Below the pieces are notes generated by a model that was given only the letters and a program-made list of their open reading frames with translations, made no database searches and was not told the origin of the DNA. A program made the position numbers and the translations under genes. Shown here in pieces: positions 27,141 through 37,066 of a stretch of 64,000 bases of DNA (positions are counted from its first letter, which is position 1; each line of letters starts with the position of its first letter). This DNA comes from Pseudomonas iranensis (GTDB lineage Bacteria > Pseudomonadota > Gammaproteobacteria > Pseudomonadales > Pseudomonadaceae), in assembly GCF_014268585.2 (NCBI RefSeq), contig NZ_CP077092.1, positions 5,121,501 through 5,185,500 of the forward strand, written 5' to 3'.

Positions 27141-29171
27141 TTAAGCCTGTTCCAACGAGGTTTCAACACGGGTGGCATTGGCCGGGATTTTCCCTGCCGC
27201 GACCAGACGCTTGTGCTGCTCGGCTTCGATACGCTCGATCGTTTCAACCGGAACCATATAGCCCTGGTCGTCACGTGCAGCGTGGATCACGAAGTAAACG
27301 ACGGTGCCCACCAGGCTCGCGATCGCCAGCCACCAGATGTGCCAGATCATCGCGAAACCGAAGACGGTCAACAGCGCGCCCATCACCACGCCAGTAGCGG
27401 TGTTGTTCGGCATGTGGATCGGCTCGTACTTGGCCGGACGCTGGTACGCAGTACCGTTTTCCTTGGCTTCGGTGAACGGGTCGATGCAGTCAGCCTTAGG
27501 CAGCACAGCGAAGTTGTAGAACGGTGGTGGCGACGAGGTCGACCATTCCAGGGTGTGTGCATTCCACGGGTCACCGTGATCGCAAACGTTCTCTGGCTTG
27601 TTGCGGTCACGCACACTGACGTACAGCTGGATCAGTTGGCAGGCGATACCTACAGCAATCATCACCGCACCGAACATGGCAACGTACAGGTACGGTACCC
27701 ACTCAGGGTTGGTGGTGGCGTTCAGACGACGGGTCATGCCCATGAAGCCCAGTGCATAGAGCGGCATGAACGCGACGAAGAAGCCCGAGATCCAGAACCA
27801 GAACGCTGCTTTACCCCAGCCTTCGTGCAGCTTGAAGCCGAACGCTTTCGGGAAGTAGAACGCGAAGCCAGCGATGTAACCGAATACCGCACCGCCGATG
27901 ATCACGTTGTGGAAGTGCGCGATCACGAACAGGCTGTTGTGCAGCACGAAGTCAGCACCCGGGATGGCCAGCAGTACGCCGGTCATGCCGCCGATGGCGA
28001 AGGTCACCATGAAGCCCAGAGTCCACATGACTTGGCTGGTGAAGCGCAGACGGCCCTGGTAGATGGTGAACAGCCAGTTGAACAGCTTCACACCCGTCGG
28101 GATGGAAATCAGCATCGTCGCCAGACCGAAGAAGGCGTTGACGCTTGCACCCGAACCCATGGTGAAGAAGTGGTGCAGCCAGACCATGAAGCCCAGTACC
28201 GAGATCGCGCCCGAGGCGTAGATCATCGAGTGGTGGCCGAACAGTTTCTTGCCGGTGAAGGCCGAGATCACTTCCGAGAAGATGCCGAAGGCCGGCAGGA
28301 TCAGGATGTAAACCTCAGGGTGGCCCCACGCCCAGAACAGGTTGACGTACATCATCGGATTGCCACCAAGTTCATTGGTGAAAATGTGGAAATCCATGTA
28401 ACGGTCAAGGGTCAGCAGTGCCAGGGTAGCGGTCAGGATCGGGAACGAAGCCACGATCAGAACGTTTGCCCAGGTGCAGGTCCAGGTGAAGATCGGCATG
28501 TCCATCAGTTTCATGCCAGGGGTACGCATTTTCAGTACGGTCGCGAGGAAGTTGACCCCGGTTAACGTCGTACCCAATCCGGATAGCTGTAGCGCCCAGA
28601 TGTAGTAATCCATACCCACGCCAGGGCTGTATTGCAGACCCGACAGCGGCGGATACGCAACCCAACCGGTCTTGGCGAATTCACCGATACCCAGCGACAG
28701 GTTGATCAGCACAACGCCGGACACCAGCAGCCAGAAGCTCAGGGAGTTCAGGAACGGGAACGCAACGTCACGCGCGCCGATCTGCAGCGGCACTGCAAGG
28801 TTCATCAGGCCGGTGAAGAATGGCATCGCCATGAAGATGATCATGATCACACCGTGAGCGGTGAAGATCTGGTCATAGTGTTCAGGTGGCAGGTAGCCAG
28901 GCGAACCCTCGGTGGCCATGGCCAGCTGGGTACGCATCATGATCGCGTCGGCAAAACCGCGCAGCAGCATGACCATGGCGACGATGATGTACATCACGCC
29001 GATTTTCTTGTGGTCGACCGAAGTCAGCCATTCGGTCCACAGGTACGTCCACTTCTTGAAGTAAGTGATCGCAGCGAACAGCGCCAGACCACCGAGGGCG
29101 ATCATGGCGATGGTCACCATCACGATCGGCTCGTGGAATGGGACTGCTTCCCAACTTAATTTACCAAACAT
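27141..29171 (-). CDS. cyoB: CyoB, cytochrome o ubiquinol oxidase subunit I
   Basis: Catalytic subunit of 676 residues holding low-spin heme b and the heme o3-CuB centre where oxygen is reduced and protons are pumped. Conserved heme-copper motifs are seen: [11 protein letters not shown] (heme b ligand), [17 protein letters not shown] (CuB and the His-Tyr region), LHHFFTMG (two CuB histidines) and [13 protein letters not shown] (heme ligands). It follows cyoA by 3 bases. Confidence 0.98.
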   Translation of the reverse strand: MFGKLSWEAVPFHEPIVMVTIAMIALGGLALFAAITYFKKWTYLWTEWLTSVDHKKIGVMYIIVAMVMLLRGFADAIMMRTQLAMATEGSPGYLPPEHYDQIFTAHGVIMIIFMAMPFFTGLMNLAVPLQIGARDVAFPFLNSLSFWLLVSGVVLINLSLGIGEFAKTGWVAYPPLSGLQYSPGVGMDYYIWALQLSGLGTTLTGVNFLATVLKMRTPGMKLMDMPIFTWTCTWANVLIVASFPILTATLALLTLDRYMDFHIFTNELGGNPMMYVNLFWAWGHPEVYILILPAFGIFSEVISAFTGKKLFGHHSMIYASGAISVLGFMVWLHHFFTMGSGASVNAFFGLATMLISIPTGVKLFNWLFTIYQGRLRFTSQVMWTLGFMVTFAIGGMTGVLLAIPGADFVLHNSLFVIAHFHNVIIGGAVFGYIAGFAFYFPKAFGFKLHEGWGKAAFWFWISGFFVAFMPLYALGFMGMTRRLNATTNPEWVPYLYVAMFGAVMIAVGIACQLIQLYVSVRDRNKPENVCDHGDPWNAHTLEWSTSSPPPFYNFAVLPKADCIDPFTEAKENGTAYQRPAKYEPIHMPNNTATGVVMGALLTVFGFAMIWHIWWLAIASLVGTVVYFVIHAARDDQGYMVPVETIERIEAEQHKRLVAAGKIPANATRVETSLEQA

Positions 29172-29174
29172 CGT

Positions 29175-30116
29175 TTACTCCTCTGCCCCGGCAGCTGAAT
29201 GCGAACCCGCGTCAATATCCGTGGCCGCCACTTCTTTCTCTTTCTTCTCGTGCTTCAGCGGCTTGCCCGGCTTCATACCTTCGTACTTGTCGACGATGAT
29301 CTGGAACTGGTTCGGCGTGACCGACGAGTAGAGTTCGACTGGGTTGTTCTGGCTCGGTTTGGCCAGGGCCGCGTATTCAGCCTGATCAAGCTGTTTAGGC
29401 GACTTCTTGACTTCACTTACCCAGGCGTCGAAATCTTCCTGAGTGGTGGAGATAGCCTTGAATTTCATACCGGTGAAACCGGCACCGCTGTAGTTGGCGG
29501 AGATACCGTCCATTTCAGCGTTGCGGTCAGCGATCAGGTGCAGCTTGGTCTGCATGCCCGCCATCGCGTAGATCTGGCCGCCCAGGCCCGGGATGAAGAA
29601 CGAGTTCATCACGGCGTCGGAGGTGATCTTGAAGTTGATTGGCGTGTGCGCCGGGAACACGATCTTGTTGACCGTGGCAATGCCTTGTTCCGGGTAGATG
29701 AACAGCCACTTCCAGTCCAGCGCGACGACTTCGATGGTCACCGGCTTGACGTCAGACTCGATCGGACGATACGGGTCCAGCTCGTGAGTCGAGATGTAAG
29801 TGATGTAGCCCAGGGCGATGATGATCAGCACCGGGATGGTCCATACGGCCACTTCGATCTTGGTCGAGTGCGACCACTTCGGCGTGTAGACGGCGTTCTT
29901 GTTCGAAGCGCGGTACTTCCAGGCAAACAGGAAGGTCATGACGATGACCGGCACGACGACCAACAGCATCAGCAGCGTGGCGGTGATGATCAGGTTGCGC
30001 TGTTCCAGGCCGACCTGGCCCGTTGGATTGAGCAAGGTCATGTTGCAGCCTCCCAGCAACAACGTGCCGAGCAGCGGCACTAGGCCTAGTAATCTGGGGT
30101 ACCTGTTTTTACTCAT
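29175..30116 (-). CDS. cyoA: CyoA, cytochrome o ubiquinol oxidase subunit II (lipoprotein)
   Basis: Subunit II of 313 residues. I start at ATG 30116 (MSKNRYPRLLGLVPLLG), which places a lipobox LGGC with the lipidated cysteine at residue 24; an upstream in-frame start at 30170 would bury that signal. Two transmembrane helices follow (about 45-70 and 90-110), then the periplasmic cupredoxin-like domain, which lacks the CuA ligands as in quinol oxidases. First gene of the operon. Confidence 0.96.
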   Translation of the reverse strand: MSKNRYPRLLGLVPLLGTLLLGGCNMTLLNPTGQVGLEQRNLIITATLLMLLVVVPVIVMTFLFAWKYRASNKNAVYTPKWSHSTKIEVAVWTIPVLIIIALGYITYISTHELDPYRPIESDVKPVTIEVVALDWKWLFIYPEQGIATVNKIVFPAHTPINFKITSDAVMNSFFIPGLGGQIYAMAGMQTKLHLIADRNAEMDGISANYSGAGFTGMKFKAISTTQEDFDAWVSEVKKSPKQLDQAEYAALAKPSQNNPVELYSSVTPNQFQIIVDKYEGMKPGKPLKHEKKEKEVAATDIDAGSHSAAGAEE

Positions 30117-30944
30117 CTCACGACCTCTAAAGCAGCTTGCGCAATGCAGTTGGGTTTTGATCGCCAACACTTCACCCTGCCAAGGGTTGGCATTTTCTTT
30201 GGATTGAATAAGGGCCGCCCGTCGCGCGTCTCACGCTCGACAAAACCTTGGGACAGCGTTCAGTTCTTATTCGAATTCGTGGTCAAAGGCCTTGTTACAG
30301 ACCAATTCCATTTGGTGCGGAAAATTGGAAAGGCACCGACACCAGGGTGTCTCGAAAACCTCGCGGCTCGCTCGACACCCGACCTCCTGATCAGTTCCTT
30401 GATAAAGGCTGAACAGCGTCGGGAATTCAGTGCGGGCGATTGTAGATAGGTAGCGCCCTATACACCATGTCTTATCCCGAAATAATTTTTATCACTCAGA
30501 GCAACAATCCATCGCCATTTTTGCAAAAGTTGCGCAAGTTATCGAAAGCGTTTCTCAATAAAAGCAGCAAAATCCGTCAGCAAAACCGCCTCAAATCAGA
30601 CAGCTCTGCACCCGATCTACAAACGCTGGAGCGGCGCAAAGCCCGATATTCCAAGGGCTTCGTCCATCTGCCGGCGCCTGTTAAAACTGCCTGCTCTGGT
30701 ACGTCCGTGCTGAAGCCCGAAAACGCTGAAACTGGCCAATGTTTTTATGTAACAGTCGGCCAATCCGCCGCATCCCGAGTCCCTGCGACAGCCCCTGTGT
30801 GACAACATGTCGCACATTTGCCGCACGCTTCATTGCCGTTCGTCACGGTGTTTTCACAAACGCTCTGAAATGCAAAACGCCCCGATTTTCAGCAGCGAAA
30901 ATCGGGGCATTTTGTTTATCGGCAGCTCTGCCGAGAAGTTGACT
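30117..30944. other. Long non-coding interval between cyoA and dsbB
   Basis: About 830 bases with no gene I can support. Parts of 30470-30620 are A/T-rich. An open frame at 30467-30802 (plus strand) has no recognisable protein features. The interval must hold the cyo promoter; a TACAAT on the minus strand (30444-30439) could be a -10, but no good -35 is seen. Nearby ATAGG-TAGCGC-CCTAT (about 30446-30461) forms a small inverted repeat. The dsbB terminator is at its right edge. Confidence 0.5.
30879..30909 (-). terminator. Terminator of dsbB
   Basis: GCCCCGATTTTC and GAAAATCGGGGC pair perfectly around a 6-base loop, with short T runs at both ends. It lies about 36 bases past the dsbB stop on the minus strand. 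Confidence 0.85.
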
Positions 30945-31454
30945 TCAGTGCAGCGCTTTTCGATTACGCGAAGTCAGCAGAGGCACCAGAATGACCACCA
31001 GCACGAACGCCACCAGCGCCCATTGCGCCAGCGACAGGCCGAGGATCGGCGGATACGGCGTCGAGCAGAAACCGTCAACCCGGAAGCCCAGCGGGAAGAT
31101 CTTCGCCAGCGGCAGATCATCGACAATCGGCTGCAGCACATCGACGCCACAGCTCACCGCCGGATAGAACTGCGTATAGACGTGATGCCCGGCCACACCG
31201 GCCCCGGCGATCGCACAGATCACCACCAGCGTCTCGAACACGGTGATGCTGCGACGGCTGCGCATGCCCGCACCAATGAAGGCGAACAGTGCAATCAGCA
31301 ACAGTGCATAGCGCTGCAGGATGCACAGCGGGCAAGGTGCTTCGCCGAGCACGACCTGCATGTAAAGTGCGCCGCCGATCAACGCCAGGCAGATGATCCC
31401 CAGCAACACCAGATAGCGCCGCTCACGCCCCAACCGCATCGTTTCCTCGCTCAT
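30945..31454 (-). CDS. dsbB: DsbB-type disulfide bond formation protein
   Basis: Inner-membrane quinone reductase of 169 residues that reoxidises DsbA. Four transmembrane helices are visible. The first redox pair is in PCPLCILQRY (about residues 41-44), and the second pair lies in the periplasmic loop (VSCGVDVL and DGFCSTP). The RxxQ-type quinone region around ILQRYALL is conserved. It is a single gene between the cyo and hmp loci. Confidence 0.94.
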   Translation of the reverse strand: MSEETMRLGRERRYLVLLGIICLALIGGALYMQVVLGEAPCPLCILQRYALLLIALFAFIGAGMRSRRSITVFETLVVICAIAGAGVAGHHVYTQFYPAVSCGVDVLQPIVDDLPLAKIFPLGFRVDGFCSTPYPPILGLSLAQWALVAFVLVVILVPLLTSRNRKALH

Positions 31455-31583
31455 TGCCTTTCCTTTGTAAGTCCATGGTCCAGCCGGCCGGCGGCTGAAA
31501 TTGTCGCAAGTCTACACCGGGGCAATAAACGATAGAGCGGTTAAGGAATGATTAACCAACATGGCTTTGCGGCGCGCAGAAGA

Positions 31584-31654
31584 TTCGCGTGCAGGCTCGC
31601 TCCCACCGGACCTGCGTCGAACGCAAATCCGGTGGGAGCGAGCCTGCTCGCGAA
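31584..31654. repeat. REP-type inverted pair downstream of hmp
   Basis: Inverted copies of the GTGGGAGCGAGCCTGC element at 31584-31607 (one change, CGTGC for CGAGC) and 31631-31654. The pair ends 20 bases past the hmp stop. Confidence 0.88.
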
Positions 31655-31674
31655 CGAGACAACTCGGTCTCGGA

Positions 31675-32856
31675 TCACTCCAGAGCAGCAGCCGGGCCGA
31701 AGAACTCGTAACGGCTCTGTTTCTCCGGAACGCCCAACGCTTTCAGATGCCGCTTGATCGCGCCCATGAACCCTTTCGGTCCGAGGAAGTACGCATCGAC
31801 ATCGCGCTGTACCGGCAGCCACTGGCCGAGCAGTTCTTCGTTGAGCAGGCCAACCTTGTCCGCCGCCGGGCTGACGCCATCCTCTTCGGCGTAGCAATAG
31901 AAGCGCTTGAGTTGCGGATGACGCGCCGCGAGCCCATCGACCCAGTCGCGGAACGCATGGACGCTGCCATTGCGCGCGCAGTGGATAAAGTGCACCGGAC
32001 GTTCGGTGGCCAGCGCGGCTTCCAGCATCGCCAGCGTCGGGGTGATGCCGACGCCGCCGCTGATCAGCACCAGCGGCTTGTCGCTGGCCGCCAGGGTGAA
32101 TTCGCCCGACGGCGGGAACAGTTGGATGCTCGCGCCGACGTGCAGTTGATCATGCAGGTAGTTGGACGCGCGACCATTCGGTTCACGCTTGACGCTGATG
32201 CGGTACTGACCGTTATTGGCCAGTGCCGAGAGCGAATAGTTGCGGCGGATTTCTTCGCCGTCGAGGATCAGCTTCATGCCGATGTACTGACCCGGTTCGG
32301 CCGCAAGAATCAGCCCTTTGTCTGCCGGTTCGAAGTAGAACGAGGTGATTTCCGCGCTCTCCTGCACTTTCCCCGCGACGATGAATTCCCGCGCACCGCG
32401 CCAGCCGCCGACGGCGTGTTCCTTCTGGTCATAGATCGCGGTTTCCGCGCCGATCAGGATGTCGGCCAGTTGCCCGTACGCAGCGCCCCAGGCACTCATC
32501 ACCTCAGGCGTGGCGATCTCTTCGCCGAGCACTTCGGAAATGGCGCGCAGCAGGCAGCTGCCGACGATCGGGTAATGCTCCGGCAGAATCTGTAGAGCGA
32601 CGTGTTTGTTGATGATTTTCGCCACCAGATCGCCCAACTGGTCGAGTTGATCGATGTGCCGGGCGTACATCAGCACGCCGTTGGCCAAGGCACGCGGCTG
32701 ATCGCCACTGGCCTGATGCGCCTGGTTGAACAGTGGGCGCACCTGCGGGTATTCGGAGAGCATCATGCGGTAGAAATGCGTGATCAACGCCTCGCCGCCG
32801 CTTTCCAGCAGAGGCACGGTGGATTTGATGATGGCACGATCCTGGACGCTAAGCAT
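31675..32856 (-). CDS. hmp: Flavohemoglobin, nitric oxide dioxygenase
   Basis: Converts NO and O2 to nitrate using NAD(P)H, protecting the cell from nitrosative stress. The 393-residue protein has an N-terminal globin domain (about 1-138; the proximal histidine is in ILPEHYPIVG), an FAD domain with RRNYSLSAL (about 205), and an NAD-binding domain with LISGGVGITPTLAML (about 268). It is divergent from norR across a 166-base control region with NorR-like sites, so NorR is very probably its activator. In P. aeruginosa the equivalent pair is fhp/fhpR. Confidence 0.97.
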   Translation of the reverse strand: MLSVQDRAIIKSTVPLLESGGEALITHFYRMMLSEYPQVRPLFNQAHQASGDQPRALANGVLMYARHIDQLDQLGDLVAKIINKHVALQILPEHYPIVGSCLLRAISEVLGEEIATPEVMSAWGAAYGQLADILIGAETAIYDQKEHAVGGWRGAREFIVAGKVQESAEITSFYFEPADKGLILAAEPGQYIGMKLILDGEEIRRNYSLSALANNGQYRISVKREPNGRASNYLHDQLHVGASIQLFPPSGEFTLAASDKPLVLISGGVGITPTLAMLEAALATERPVHFIHCARNGSVHAFRDWVDGLAARHPQLKRFYCYAEEDGVSPAADKVGLLNEELLGQWLPVQRDVDAYFLGPKGFMGAIKRHLKALGVPEKQSRYEFFGPAAALE

Positions 32857-32898
32857 AAAAGTAACTCCTGCGCTTTCTTGAAAGATTGCCTTGGGGAT

Positions 32899-32914
32899 AT
32901 CAGCTTTCGTGCCA
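32899..32914 (-). promoter_or_regulatory. Possible sigma-54 promoter of hmp
   Basis: The minus strand reads TGGCACG-AAAG-CTGAT about 45-60 bases upstream of the hmp ATG. The -24 element is perfect, but the -12 element lacks the usual GC (GA instead). Because NorR proteins activate sigma-54 RNA polymerase, the location is right. The imperfect -12 lowers confidence. Confidence 0.5.
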
Positions 32915-32955
32915 ACTAATTAATCGTTTAAATTCAATGAGTTGAGATGCGCATA

Positions 32956-33011
32956 GTCATTTAGACACAAATGAACGTATAGTCATCTCGACTACACCTT
33001 GTCTCTTTGAC
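32956..33011. promoter_or_regulatory. Three NorR-like binding sites (GT-N7-AC)
   Basis: GTCATTTAGAC (32956-32966), GTCATCTCGAC (32982-32992) and GTCTCTTTGAC (33001-33011) each fit the GT-N7-AC enhancer consensus known for NorR, and share TC at the left and GAC at the right. They lie 42-97 bases upstream of the hmp -24 element, and the last ends 11 bases before the norR ATG, allowing both activation of hmp and autoregulation. Confidence 0.75.
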
Positions 33012-33022
33012 TACAAAAAATC

Positions 33023-34585
33023 ATGACCGCTAAATCCTTGCTTACCGCCCTGCTGCCTCTGGTCGCCGACCTCTCCCGCGAACTGCCCGAAGGTGAGCGC
33101 TACCGGCGCCTCCTCGAGGCCATGCGCGCCTTGTTGCCTTGCGATGCCGCCGCGTTGTTGCGTCTGGATGGCGAATCATTGGTGCCGCTGGCGGTAGACG
33201 GCTTGAGTACCGACACCCTCGGGCGCCGCTTCAAGGTCAGCGAGCATCCGCGTTTTGAAATCCTGCTGGCCGGCGCCGGGCCGACGCGCTTCGCTGCCGA
33301 CAGCGACCTGCCCGATCCTTATGACGGTTTGGTCGATGGCCTCGACGATCACCTCGAAGTTCACGACTGCCTCGGCTGTCCTTTATTCGTCGATGAAAAA
33401 CTCTGGGGCCTGATCACCCTCGACGCGCTGGACCCCGAGCGTTTCGAGCCGATCGAACTCGACGCCCTGCAAGCCTTCGCCAGCCTCGCCTCGGCCACAG
33501 TCAATGCGGCCGAACGCATCGAACGGCTGGCCACTCGTGCCGAGGACGAACATCAGCGCGCCGAGGTTTACCGTCAGGCCAGCGGCCAGCAGAACCGCGA
33601 AATGATCGGCCAGAGCAAAGCGCACAAACGTCTGGTGGAAGAAATCAATCTGGTCGGCGGCAGCGACCTGACCGTTCTGATCACCGGCGAAACCGGCGTC
33701 GGCAAAGAGCTGGTCGCCCAAGCCATTCACGCTGCTTCCGCGCGCGCCGACAAACCGATCATCAGCCTCAACTGCGCCGCGCTCCCCGACACGCTGGTGG
33801 AAAGCGAACTGTTCGGCCACGTGCGCGGCGCCTTCACCGGCGCCACCAGCGACCGCCGCGGCAAGTTCGAACTGGCCAACGGCGGCACGTTGTTTCTTGA
33901 CGAAGTTGGCGAGCTGTCGCTGACGGTCCAGGCCAAGTTGCTGCGCGTATTGCAGAGCGGTCAGTTGCAGCGCCTGGGCTCGGACAAGGAGCATCAGGTC
34001 GACGTGCGTCTGATTGCCGCGACCAATCGCGATCTGGCCGAAGAAGTGCGCAGCGGTCGCTATCGTGCCGACTTCTATCACCGCTTGAGCGTGTACCCGC
34101 TGCGGGTGCCGGCCCTGCGCGATCGCGGGCGCGACGTGTTGCTGCTCAGTGGCTTCTTTCTCGAGCAGAACCGCTCACGCATGGGCCTCAATAGCCTGCG
34201 TTTGAACAGTGATGCTCAGGAAGCGCTGCTCGCCTATACCTGGCCGGGCAATGTCCGCGAGCTGGAGCATTTGATCGGGCGCAGTGCGCTGAAGGCGTTG
34301 GGCAACTGCAAAGTGCGGCCGAAAATTTTGAGTCTGAGCGCGGCGGATCTGGATCTGCCCCGTGAGGTTGTGAATAACGTGGTTGCGCCTGCCAATGCAG
34401 ATTTGGCTAATGTGATGCCGATGATCGGTGGTGATTTGCGCAGTGCCACCGATGAGTTTCAGCGGCGCCTGATCAGTGCAGCGCTGGAGCGTCATCAGGA
34501 TAACTGGGCGAGTGCGGCCCGGGAGTTGGGGGTGGATCGGGCGAATCTGGGGCGGATGGCCAAACGACTAGGCATGAAGAGCTAA
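33023..34585 (+). CDS. norR: NorR, NO-responsive sigma-54 activator
   Basis: Protein of 520 residues. An N-terminal GAF domain (about 20-165) would hold the NO-sensing non-heme iron. The central AAA+ domain has Walker A GETGVGKE (about 221), the sigma-54 contact loop GAFTGA (about 268) and Walker B GGTLFLDEVGEL (about 288). A C-terminal Fis-type helix-turn-helix (NWASAARELGVDRANLGRMA) binds DNA. The stop lies 3 bases from the end of an IS element, but the coding sequence is intact. The divergent hmp gene is its likely target. Confidence 0.95.
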   Translation: MTAKSLLTALLPLVADLSRELPEGERYRRLLEAMRALLPCDAAALLRLDGESLVPLAVDGLSTDTLGRRFKVSEHPRFEILLAGAGPTRFAADSDLPDPYDGLVDGLDDHLEVHDCLGCPLFVDEKLWGLITLDALDPERFEPIELDALQAFASLASATVNAAERIERLATRAEDEHQRAEVYRQASGQQNREMIGQSKAHKRLVEEINLVGGSDLTVLITGETGVGKELVAQAIHAASARADKPIISLNCAALPDTLVESELFGHVRGAFTGATSDRRGKFELANGGTLFLDEVGELSLTVQAKLLRVLQSGQLQRLGSDKEHQVDVRLIAATNRDLAEEVRSGRYRADFYHRLSVYPLRVPALRDRGRDVLLLSGFFLEQNRSRMGLNSLRLNSDAQEALLAYTWPGNVRELEHLIGRSALKALGNCKVRPKILSLSAADLDLPREVVNNVVAPANADLANVMPMIGGDLRSATDEFQRRLISAALERHQDNWASAARELGVDRANLGRMAKRLGMKS

Positions 34586-34596
34586 AAGTGCAGTGG

Positions 34597-35442
34597 TCAA
34601 CTAATTCCGGACACCTCGATAGGTGGTTTTGACGCCATCGCCCGCTCATAGACGGTCGGTGGCAGATAGCCCAGTTTCGAGTGCAGCCGTTCGTTGTTGT
34701 AAAACCCAACGATGTACTCGGTGATGTCGCGGATCGCTTCAGCATGGTTCGCGTAGTCACGTCGCCATACCCGTTCCATTTTCAAACTCAGGAAGAAGCG
34801 CTCCATCACGGCATTGTCCCAGCAATTACCTTTACGGCTCATGCTCTGCTGCATGTCGTTTCTTGCCAATAACTCTCTGTAAGTTGCGCTCGCGTATTGG
34901 CTGCCACGATCCGAGTGGGCAATCAGTCCTGGCGGTGGTTGACGTTGCGCGATGGCCAGCTGCATTGCGGTGCACACCAGCTCTGCCGGCATGTTGGGAG
35001 CCATCGACCAGCCCACGATCTTGCGTGAAAACAAGTCCAATACCACGGCCAGGTACAGCCAGCCACTGCGGGTGCGGATGTAGGTGATGTCAGCCACCCA
35101 TGCCTTGTTTGGTGCCGCTGGATCAAATTTTCGGTTCAGCACATTCCCAGCAATCGGCAGGTCATGATTGCTATCGGTCGTGTGTACAAACTTGCGCTTC
35201 CATGCCGAGCGTAGGCCGTTGGCACGCATCAGACGGCGGATTTTATACAGCCCAACAGACAAGCCTTTGCCACGCAAAGCGTCGCGCAATGGGCGGCTGC
35301 CGTAGCAGCCACCACTCTCGGCAAAAGAAGCCTTGAGCTGCACAACGACAGGGCAACTCTGCCGAACGGGCGCATCAACCCGCTTCTGAGACTCATAGAA
35401 GCCCGAACGGCTAATGCTCAGTAGTCGACAGACATGTGCCAC
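34597..35442 (-). CDS. IS3-family transposase OrfB (DDE integrase)
   Basis: From the GTG at 35442 the protein has 281 residues (MAHVCRLLSISRSGFYESQ...). The rve integrase core shows the DDE triad: WVADITYIRT, HSDRGSQYAS and NAVMERFFLSLKME, with the K/R following the glutamate. The frame stays open upstream to the AAAAAAG signal (reading [19 protein letters not shown]), so the active product is most likely an OrfAB fusion made by a -1 frameshift. Confidence 0.93.
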   Translation of the reverse strand: MAHVCRLLSISRSGFYESQKRVDAPVRQSCPVVVQLKASFAESGGCYGSRPLRDALRGKGLSVGLYKIRRLMRANGLRSAWKRKFVHTTDSNHDLPIAGNVLNRKFDPAAPNKAWVADITYIRTRSGWLYLAVVLDLFSRKIVGWSMAPNMPAELVCTAMQLAIAQRQPPPGLIAHSDRGSQYASATYRELLARNDMQQSMSRKGNCWDNAVMERFFLSLKMERVWRRDYANHAEAIRDITEYIVGFYNNERLHSKLGYLPPTVYERAMASKPPIEVSGIS

Positions 35443-35483
35443 TGAGTAAGCCTTCTCTTGCAGCTGCCGAACCAGTCGATACC

Positions 35484-35810
<327 letters not shown>

Positions 35811-35850
35811 CTATCGGGGTGTCCGGGGAAATTAGACCACTGCAAAGCAC

Positions 35851-36029
35851 ACCCTCACCCTAGCCCTCTCCCAGAGGGAGAGGGGACTGATTGGGGGATA
35901 TTGAAGAATTCCACTGACGTGAAAGATTTCTTCCGAATTCATAATCGACTCGGTCGTTCAGGTCGGTGTAAAACGCCAGACACCTCCGTCGGCCCCCTCT
36001 ACCTCTGGGAGAGGGCTGGGGTGAGGGGC
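35851..36029. repeat. Large palindromic repeat, CCCTCTCCC/GGGAGAGGG family, copy 2
   Basis: Left arm 35852-35885 (contains CCCTCTCCCAGAGGGAGAGG) and right arm 35993-36028 (contains CTCTGGGAGAGGGCTGGGG) enclose about 107 bases with TTCAGGTCGG as in copy 1 (24373-24536). It begins 6 bases beyond the IS end. The remaining bases to cheV (36030-36160) show no gene. Confidence 0.8.
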
Positions 36030-36160
36030 AGTGATAGAGAGAACAGCGATCAACTAAAGCCGACTACCCGACAACTAACCTAAAGCCCATCCCTTTAACG
36101 CCGATAACACGGCATCAAAGGTTTCTGGCGATTTCCACTCTCGCCCCACAGAAGGTTCTT

Positions 36161-37063
36161 ATGTCTTCCACCAAAGCCCGCGCAGATTCACTTTCGCTTC
36201 TGCTGTTTACCTTGCGCAGCGGCAAGCTGATGGCGATCAACCTGCTGAAAGTCAGTGAAATCATCCCCTGCCCGCCGCTGACCAAGCTGCCTGAGTCGCA
36301 TCCGCACGTCAAAGGCATCGCCTCCCTGCGCGGTGCATCGCTGTCGGTGATCGACCTCAGCCGCGCGATCGGCGAGCGGCCGCTGGAAGATCCCAACGGT
36401 GGCTGCCTGATCGTCACCGATGTCAGCCGTTCCAAGCAGGGTCTGCATGTGCAGGCGGTGAGCAAGATCGTCCATTGCCTGACCACCGACATCAAGCCGC
36501 CACCGTTCGGCTCCGGCGGCTCGCGCGCCTACATCACCGGCGTGACCTCGGTGGACGGCACGCTGGTACAGGTGCTGGACATCGAAAAAGTCATCCACAG
36601 CATTGCCCCGGCGCAGATCGAAATGGCGCCGACCGACCTGACCATGGAAGACGCTGAAGTGCTCGGCAACGCGCGCATTCTGGTGGTCGATGACAGCCAG
36701 GTGGCCCTGCAGCAATCGGTGCACACCCTGCGCAACCTCGGCCTGCAATGCCACACCGCGCGCAGTGCCAAGGAAGCCATCGACTGCCTGCTCGACCTGC
36801 AAGGCACCGCGCAGCAGATCAACCTGATCGTCTCCGACATCGAGATGTCGGAAATGGACGGCTACGCCTTCACCCGCACCCTGCGCGAGACCCCGGACTT
36901 TGCGCACTTGTACGTCTTGCTGCACACCTCCCTCGACAGCGCGATGAACAGTGAAAAGGCCCGGCTGGCCGGTGCCAATGCGGTGCTGACCAAGTTCTCC
37001 TCGCCTGAGCTGACCCAACGCCTGATCGAAGCCGCCAAACACGTCGCGGCGAACGGGCACTGA
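36161..37063 (+). CDS. cheV: CheV, CheW-receiver chemotaxis coupling protein
   Basis: Protein of 300 residues with an N-terminal CheW domain (about 10-160; SLLLFTLRSGKLMAINLLKV, PHVKGIASLRG) that links receptors to CheA, and a C-terminal receiver domain (about 175-298). The receiver has the acidic pair in ILVVDDSQVAL, the phospho-acceptor aspartate in LIVSDIEMSEMDG, and the lysine near VLTKFSSPEL. Phosphorylation is thought to tune adaptation. It is followed after 3 bases by a GNAT gene. Confidence 0.95.
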   Translation: MSSTKARADSLSLLLFTLRSGKLMAINLLKVSEIIPCPPLTKLPESHPHVKGIASLRGASLSVIDLSRAIGERPLEDPNGGCLIVTDVSRSKQGLHVQAVSKIVHCLTTDIKPPPFGSGGSRAYITGVTSVDGTLVQVLDIEKVIHSIAPAQIEMAPTDLTMEDAEVLGNARILVVDDSQVALQQSVHTLRNLGLQCHTARSAKEAIDCLLDLQGTAQQINLIVSDIEMSEMDGYAFTRTLRETPDFAHLYVLLHTSLDSAMNSEKARLAGANAVLTKFSSPELTQRLIEAAKHVAANGH

Positions 37064-37066
37064 GTC

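Noticed and set aside
30467-30802. Possible 111-residue protein in the cyoA-dsbB gap
   Set aside because: No ribosome site, no domain and atypical composition; more likely non-coding sequence.
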